From NCBI GenBank assembly GCA_008931825.1, contig QXVZ01017285.1:1-38148 (forward strand): a stretch of 38,148 nucleotides of DNA, given 5' to 3'. The position numbers were made by a program, and so were the translations under genes. The DNA comes from Phallusia fumigata (lineage: Eukaryota > Chordata > Ascidiacea > Phlebobranchia > Ascidiidae). Positions 23,201-32,200 of the stretch are shown here, piece by piece. Each line of letters starts with the position of its first letter. Position 1 is the first letter of the stretch. The notes beneath the pieces were generated by a model that saw nothing but the letters and a program-made list of their open reading frames with translations, ran no database searches and was not told the DNA's origin.

Positions 23201-26200
23201 ACCTGAGCAAAACGATTTAAATAGGTGTAAAAAGCATAGCCCACACGAATAAAGCTGTGAAACTTTGTCTTCACCTTTGGCCGGACACATTTTCTTTACA
23301 TCTGCATTGACCATCCGATGGATCACAACCTTGATCAGCGACATTGATCACCCCATGTACATTGCAGTCGCACTCATCACATCCAGCTTCAGGGTGGAAT
23401 GAGTGAGTGAAGGGCATACAGGTGTCACATCCAGGTTGTACAGTGTTGGGTGGACAGATGCACTCGCCAGTAATCTGGTAAAATACAAAACATATTTGGA
23501 TGAAACCTACAACCCATTGAAAGCTATTTCATTTATTAGTAAGTTATCAGAGATAGTTTGTTGGTAATGAGGTTGTTAAGGCTACCTTGTCACATAGAGC
23601 ACCACTACAGTCACAGGCAACACAGTCTGGGTAGTTGTAATAGCCAGTCACACATTGGTCACATCGTCGCCCGATCACATGTGGCTTACAGGGGCACTGA
23701 CCACCGTAGTCCTGTCGAAATAAATAAAATTGTAGCAAAGTCAACATACTTTTTAACAAATTGGTGCTCTTTTAGTTCATGCTAAAAAAATGTTTTAAAA
23801 GAAATACTTCCACAAATGCATGTGGCACAACCACAGAAAGCGATGTAAACTTTGTCCTACCGCACAGACTGCATCTCCACCTCCCACGGTACCAGCACCA
23901 GAGCAGTTGCATTCCAAGCCACCATCGTTGTAATCCACGGTCAGTGAGAAGATGGAGTCTCGACAAAATTCAGATGGATTCTCAATTGTGTTGTAGAAAC
24001 TCTAAAATATAGCATAAGGTATAAAAGCTAGTATACGAAGTTACAGTGGGTTGGTTGCTTGCTTATCTGTACCTGCTGTCCATCAGTACTGCACATCAGA
24101 ATAAAGTCAGATGACTTGTCAGTGGGTGCAAGATCCAAGAGGCTTTGGTCATAGATTTCCTCGGGGATTGCCAGCACATACTCGATCCAGAAAGCCTTGC
24201 CTGCAAAAGACCAATGGCAATGTCAACACACTGTCATGCTAGACCACAGATGGAAAAAATTGATAAATCTTTCCAGCACAAAGAAATTAAAACTATCTTT
24301 TACCATCAGGAACAGTGATGGTGAACATAGTTGTTGGAACGGTGATGTCAACTAGAGTACGACCATCATCAGTTGTCACGACACCACGGCAACCATCAGT
24401 GAATGGGCAGTGAGTAACGTTAACTGTTCCAGTCGATGTCACTCCACCATCAATAACAACGCGAGGGGAGAAGCTTGTAAAGTCCGGATTATAGTAGTGC
24501 ACCAGGAATACATATCTGTGACAAAAAGAATTGAGTCAATAAAAACAATATTTTTAAAGCAAATTTTTTATTGTAGGTTAAAAGTAAAAAATGGTTTAGT
24601 TTTGAATTTAAAAAAAACATCTAAAGCTTGCTGTAAGTATTAGAGCCTACTGAGGACAGATAACTCTTGTATGTGTACCTTCCTGGCTGTAAGTCCATGG
24701 GTATTTGCAATGCAGTTGGACGACCAGAATTTTTGTCTGCATCATCAAGGTAAACCAAATCCACATCCTTGTCCCCAATGTCCGGAAAGGCAGGAGGTAC
24801 TGGCTCTTCATCGCCACTTCCACCAGCCTCCCTTGTTGGGGGCACATTAAATCGAGATGCACCGAGTGGCACATTGTATGAAGTTGCAACACATCTGCAA
24901 AATTGTTTAATTTGTTTAAGAAAAATTTTTCAATGTGTAAAGTTGTTTACTAAGAATATTAAATACTGTCAAACAAGTATAAAACATACTGGTCAAATTC
25001 TGGTCCAGTTGTTGTGATACATTTTGGTTTGGGCTCAACAAGTTCCATGGTCCAGTCAGCAAGAGGAATGGCTGTAAGAGATTTGATATAAAACGATGAT
25101 CCACTTTCGGTGGTGATTGAAACTCGCATCACAGGAAGGGACATGTCAAACACCTTGAAATCACAAGAATGAATTCGAGTTATATTTTTTATCAATTAAT
25201 ATGAAACTGGAAAAAAAAGTGAAAGAAAGAAAATAATCTGTTACCCACTCTAATCAAATTGTTTAAATTCACAAAAAAATTCCAAAAAATCTGCTTTTCA
25301 AAATAAAGTCGAGCATGAAATCAGTAAAGTCAAACATCAGTTTACCTGAACATCATTTAAAACTCCAAGTGCAACTTGTCTGCACAAGAAGGAGTAGGGG
25401 CAAGAATAAATGTTAAACTTCACATTGTCATAGGTATTGCTGGCCCCATCTGTCACCATAACTTGTGCAGTCTGGAATCTATAACAAGATTAAAACATTA
25501 AAAGTGGTTTAATGCTCTGTCAATAACAGCCAATTTTGCTTAAAACTTACCTATCTGCATTGCTGGCATATTCCACAACTAGGATATACTTTCCAGCTTG
25601 GGGAAGTGCAATCTCCATGCTGAATTTCGAGTGTTCAACATTTCCAACAGTTGCATCGATATGAACCATTTCAGGGTGGGCCGTTGATGGGGTGGCAAGT
25701 CTAAAAACAGTTTTTCTTAATGTAAAAACTTATGGCTTCGAATTTGGGTTTCAGAAATGAGCTGAACACAGCCAGAACTTTGGGTGCTTGATCAAAGGAT
25801 TTTTTTCTGCTGTCAGAAATTAAGTGGCCTGTATCACATTGTTTTGTTACATACTTGTGCCATCTGTTATGTTTTAAATGCTAACTATGTTTGCTATTGC
25901 AAACGACCCGTAATAAACATTTCTCATACCTGGTTCTGTCCACTTGAGTAGTCAAATCAACCATTGTGAAATATTCGAGGTTTGGGTGCGAGAACATCAC
26001 ACACTCTTTGCCATTAGATGTTGCAGTAGGAATACAAGGTGTAGTAGTCGAAAGTTGAAGGATTCCAGGCTCGTAAAATTCCGAAGGCAGCAGAACAAGA
26101 TAGTCAACCAACAGACCTAATAGACAAGTAAAGTTACATAATCAGCATGTGTGAAGGTATTTGAAGAAAACTTTTACACTAACCTGGTTGGGCTTCCATT

Positions 26201-29200
26201 ACTACAGTCCAAGTGCCACGGTTTAAAACGAATGGATTTGGGATGGTAATGACTCTTGGTTCAGCCGCAACATCAAAAATAACTGGATAGCTTTGTTCAG
26301 TGCCTATATTTCGAAGAAAGTTAGTTGTTGAAGCTCGAAATGTAGTTTATTCAAACCAATTACTTATTATCAAATATCAATACTTCCAATCATAGTTAAT
26401 ATCTACAGATTACAACCTTTATTACAGGGGCAAAATGTTTTAAATTTACGTTAACTATTTCTAGGTAGGTGATTACATGCCACAACCATTATGGTCGGGT
26501 GAGGTATTTCATTCAAGTCCATGCTTGATTCCTTTTCAACATTTCAAATCATACAAAACCCCACACAAAGTGCTGTACTGACGTAGAAAAGATACTCAAA
26601 CATGCATGCACAGTAAAAACTAGAGTATTTGGATATGGCGTATTCCACAAAATGTTTACACAAGCGTTTTTATAGTTTTCTGTAATCTTGTCTTTAAAGT
26701 GGACCGGATTTTTGAAAATTCATTTTGTGGAATGCATCACAGTTCAAATTTCGTTATCAACCTGAGGCCGATTGAGGTACGACTGTTACGTTCACTTTGA
26801 TTGGTGTAGTTCCTGCATTCACGTAGCGAAACATCAAACGGTAAAGACCGTCGTTGAAGATGGTGATTGGAACATTTAGCTGACGCTAAAGTTATGTGAA
26901 ACTTATGGTTAATTACAGATAAAGAGGGGGAATGGCTTAGACTAGGGAAATTTGATTAGTATCATGGTAAATAAAGGTTTTCATTAATGAACCTTAAGCA
27001 AATCAAATAGTTGGTTCAATAGTTTGGGAACTGATTAATTTTTACCCATAATGCCGATCAAACTTCCCTGTTAGTATACGTCTGGTCTGTGGTGGTAATA
27101 AAACGTTTCCATGCGAAGTTAAACACAGGCACAACACACATTCATCATGCAAATGTAGAGTGTGTACTCTGCAACACACATTTGTTGCAAAAACACACTT
27201 TGATTCATTGAACAATGATGGCAGATTATTTTCTGAGCCTTCCCAACAGTTGGTCGTTTTTTTCAAATTCTGCAATTGAGTCTTGCTTTGTGAAATCATG
27301 CAGGTCACTTTTAACTTTAGAATACAATGGCATTCAATGCGAGCAATTAACCAAACATGCAACACTTCTTCGGGTAACAGTCAGGCCACTGTTGTGCGAC
27401 TTACAGTCCAGGCATTCTTTGGCTGATGCGTCGCCTCCGGATCCATCAAGATACGTTACGAACGACAAAGTCCCAGTCAAGGGAGTTGTGGTCGGGTTAA
27501 TGTAACGCACCAGCACCCGGTAAAGGTTATGCGAATCCACAGATATATGCATCACTATTGTCGGCTGCGTAGTTAGTACATTTGCACAGTTAGCATTAAA
27601 GCAAAACATATTTAACCATGTTCTGCATTCTTTCTTAAACTAGATAAATACAGGTTTTGTATTTATCCAGGCTTGGGTTAGGCATATACACCATTTACTA
27701 AAGCTTACTGCGGTTAAGTTTGTTAGATGCATTTGCTTTGTATTTTTTAGATACATTATTTATTACTTTGTAACATAAAAGCAAGTTCATTTTGCGAAGC
27801 AAAAGTAAAATGCATGATAACAAAATAAAACCTCAGCCAAAAATAAATTGTTAAATCACAACCACAGACCAAAGTTACTTACACAGAACAAAACAAAACC
27901 AAATAAGTAAGACACATTAAAACATTAAATAAAACAAATATAAACAAAACAATCTTACCTGGACTGTAGAGAACTGGGCATACCCACGCATGGAGAAATC
28001 AGGAAATACAGCATTGTCAAAGCCATATCGCAGAACTGACCTGTCTGGAGTATTTCCGTCTTCCAACTCATACTTGTTTTGGTACAAGGTTGGAAAGAAA
28101 AAACCATCAATTGCTCTGTAGAATAATATACAAGTATGTGTTTAACTACAAACCAACAGTCTTGGTATGATTTAATATGATTTAGTATGATTTAACCCCA
28201 AAACACAAAACATCCTATTTGTCAAAGTACCTGTTACAGCGCCTGCCACCGATGCCATCTCTGCATCTGCATTGTCCGGATGTCTTGTCACACTGAGCAG
28301 TCATAGCACCACCAATGTCACACTCGCAGCTTGTGCATCCCAAGTAGTTCCGTTCTTCAAGACTAAAGAAGCCATCCTCGCATTGGGAGCAACGCTGGCT
28401 GCAGGTGTATGGCCGACACCAACATTGACCATCCTAAAAAAGCAAAATTCAATTTCCAAAAAATATCACTTTGTTTGATATTTCAGATTTTCCTCATGCA
28501 TTTTTTTAATCATCTTATAAAGACTTACATCAGTGTCACATTCACCAACTCCATCGAGGGTTCCTTGTACAAAGCAGTTGCAACTGACACATCCACGATC
28601 AAGGTCATAGTGAAGTGGCTTACACATGTCGCAATTCTTGCCCATTACATTTTCCTTGCATTCACACTGACCCTGTTGTCAGTAATGTATAACAGTTAGC
28701 TGCTGGAATCTGTGCAGCAGGAGCTCCAGGAGATATAAAAGACTTCTTGGCAATACTTACAGTGGTGAAAGCCAGGCAGACACCGGGAACAATAGACTCA
28801 ATTCCTCTCGCATCGCAACTGCACTCCTCACATCTGGGAAAGTTAAAGTAGTCCGGTGTACACTCGTCGCATCTTTGACCTCCAATGTTGTCTCTGCAGA
28901 GGCACTTGCCAGTAGTCGGGTCACAAGTGGTCTTCAAAGAGCCATGGATGTCACAAGCGCACGACACACAGTTCGGGTATCTGCAAATAAAAACACCAAC
29001 TCAAACCCTTTATCTGCAATTAAATTAGTTGGAAGAACATCCACCTGATTCATTTGTTTGTTTAAAGATACATAGTAGTCCAAGGCTTTTTTTAAATTTA
29101 GACTATTGGTGCTGCGGATTTAAACGACTTACCCATAAAATTCTGGTGCACATTCTTCGCATCTGTCACCCCTGTAATTGGGTTTGCAGTAACACCGCCC

Positions 29201-32200
29201 GCTTTGTGTGTCACAAGTGTTGTCGTAACTTCCTTGGCCGAAGCACTGGCACTCTGCAAAATAAAAGTTTTTTGTTTTAAAAGGTTTACTTCTAAGTATG
29301 CAATAGCAGCAGTTGATGCAGGAACAACATTTTAATGGTACACACCTTCGCAGAGTGGGAAACCATAGTAGCCTGGTTTGCAGTCGTCACAGCTTTGGCC
29401 AGTAAACTTTTCATTACAAAAGCACTCTCCAGTGGTGATGTCACAAATCTTAAAGTGAATCAAACAATATTACACTTGAACTAACCATATAACTGACATT
29501 ATAATTGTAAAACTTACTTCGGCGGTGGTTCCAACTTCACTACAAGGACAACGCTGGCACAGAGGGTAGTTAAAGTAGCCTCGGGCACATCTGTCACATG
29601 CAGGTCCAGCAAAACCATCAGCACATGGACAATCTCCAGTGTAAGGATCACACACATCGGTTGAAACTCCTTCACCATGGCACTCACATACTGCAGACAA
29701 TGCATGTTAACTTACCATTTTAATCATTTTCCAAGAAAAAATACTAAAGAGTGGCAACAATGGATTAATCTGGTCACTGACCGCCACATTTTGGGAAGTT
29801 GAAAAATCCTCTTGCACATTCGTTGCAGTATTTTCCAGCATAGTTGTATTTACATGGGCAAGCATCATTGACCGGCAGGCACACGCCGTCCAAGGTTCCA
29901 TTGTAATAGCAATCACACACTGAAAACAATTTGATGTTAAACATTGATACCACTGTCCCTGGAGGATTACAGTGCAACAAACGAACAAAATCGTTACACA
30001 GGTGCACATGTGAAAACACACAAAGCAAAGTGATAAATTGTGGTTTTTGTACAAATGTTTTTTAAGACACCACAGCACGATTACCAATGTCTTGCAGTTC
30101 TTTCCAAGCTGACAAATGCAAACAGGTAAGTAACAAATACGGTAAAACCATTTACTGTATGAGCAGTACTACAAGTTTAAAGTAAATAGTAATTTATATC
30201 CAGCACATAAAAATGTTGTGTTTCTTTGTAGGACATAAAAAGGAAACCAACTTACATCTGCATTCTGGAAAGTCATAATAGCCTGGGGCACAGCGGTCAC
30301 ATCTGTCTCCAGCATATTGGACCTTGCAATAGCACCTTCCAGTGTTGGGTTCACAAGATCCAACAGTGTATGCACTGTCACAGTCGCAAGCTGAAAACAA
30401 ACAAGGTTTTAGTCCCCGACATAATCAGCACATATATAATCTAATTTTTAACCAATTCTGACGTCCTTTGAACTTTTATATCATGCACTTCTAACTTGTT
30501 CAACATGCAAACGCAATGATCAAGTGAGATTCAGTGAAAGAATGGGTTTCAATACATTGTGTGAATGGGTGTATGTGTTTGTGTTGAAATCAAGGCTGCA
30601 TCCAGTTGTACATATCAGCAAGATATCCCGTGAAACATGGAACTTGGTTGCAACTAGCTATCAGTGACATCACAATAAGCCGTGCAGTGTCATCTCGGGC
30701 GGCATGGAACTGAAGGTTAGTCGGTTGCATCCCAATGGATATGCAAGTTGATAAACCCACAGCGTTGTTCATCGGATGTGAAAAAGCCATCTAGTTCATC
30801 TACATTGCCTTGATGAGTTTGAAAGGGAGTTACAGTAGGGTGGAAAGTCGTAACAGGGAGTAGAAATTCATCCTCAAGAGATGGAGATGTTGATGTTATT
30901 TTTGCTTCGCCAATAACGTGTGGCATTTTAGTAACGAGATCCCTATGTCCAGAATAGTCAAGATCTTCAATAGCAGTTGATAGTGGACTTATGGTAGTCG
31001 TAAATGAAGCAGGGATATTTAATCCAATTTTCACTTCAGTGTCACCATCTTGGTAATTGTGTATTCTGTTTCCTGATCCTTCCAACCAAGGTTGGTCAGA
31101 AATTTTTTTCGTTGTGCCAGTAAAAGAAGAGTTAGAGGCAGCTTTGGTGTGCAAAGAATGTTCTGCTGCAAGAAAGCAAACTGTGTGGATTACAGAAAAA
31201 GAAATTGCTTTGAAGCTCTAAGCTTAGCCCTGTGTGTGTGTGCACTGCCAAGTAGCCTTGCAAACCTCTTTTCTTTGGGACTCGGCCTCAAGTAAATTAA
31301 AAAAGTGATATTACCGAAACCACATATCACAAAATCAAATCATGAAAGCGAAAAAATCAAGGTAAATTTTGAAGAATGCATACACACTCACAAACAGGTC
31401 ACAAATGATTTGATAAAACTAAGTTAAAAGCTTACGTCTGCATCCATTGGGATCATGTGGGTCAACATGGCTTGGGCGCCAGAATCCAGCAGCACAGAGT
31501 TCACAGTTGATACCAGCTGTGTTGTGGGTGCAGTTGATACACACACCGCCACCCTCGTAGTTGCCTGCAAGGTCAAGAGACAGTCGGCGCTTGGCCACCT
31601 CCTCATCATAGTAGCATGAGGTGCTGTGTCCATGGCAATTGCAAGCTGCAAAAAGAAAATACTATTACACCACTGTATCATGAAACCTGGTGGATAATTA
31701 TAGGCAAAAAGGAAATACATCTATGTATTGAAATGGGGTCGATGATTTACCTTCACACTCATTTGTGGATCCAGGAACGGCAGCTCTCCATGCTTTCTGT
31801 TCAAATCCAGGGCAGCAGTATTCACAGCTGCTTCCACAGGTGTTATGCTGGCACAAACATTTGGACCTGAGAAAAGTAGAAAAGTTGGTTACAAAACACC
31901 TTTGAAACAACAACTGATCATTTTTCTAGAGTTAAACTTACTTGTACAGATCATTTGGATCCGGTCTACATGTGTCAGCATGACCATTGCATACACATCT
32001 ACCTCCAATGCTGATATCCTTGATACTGTAGTAGTACTAAACAAAGACAAATTTTCAAACACCGAACAACACAAAATGGATTTGTCATTGAAAGTCAAGA
32101 AATAAGACAAATTCATAACACACAGCACACATCAAAAAGAAACTCTTACTCGTCTTGTTACAGTTGGATCCTGTTCAGAAACTGCCATCAAGTGCCCAAG

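Noticed and set aside
26762-27564. Use of both domain IVB exons in one message, in tandem
   Set aside because: Exon A ends in phase 1 and exon B starts in phase 0 with a TAG just upstream; no intermediate exon with phase 1-to-0 could be found in 26886-27404.
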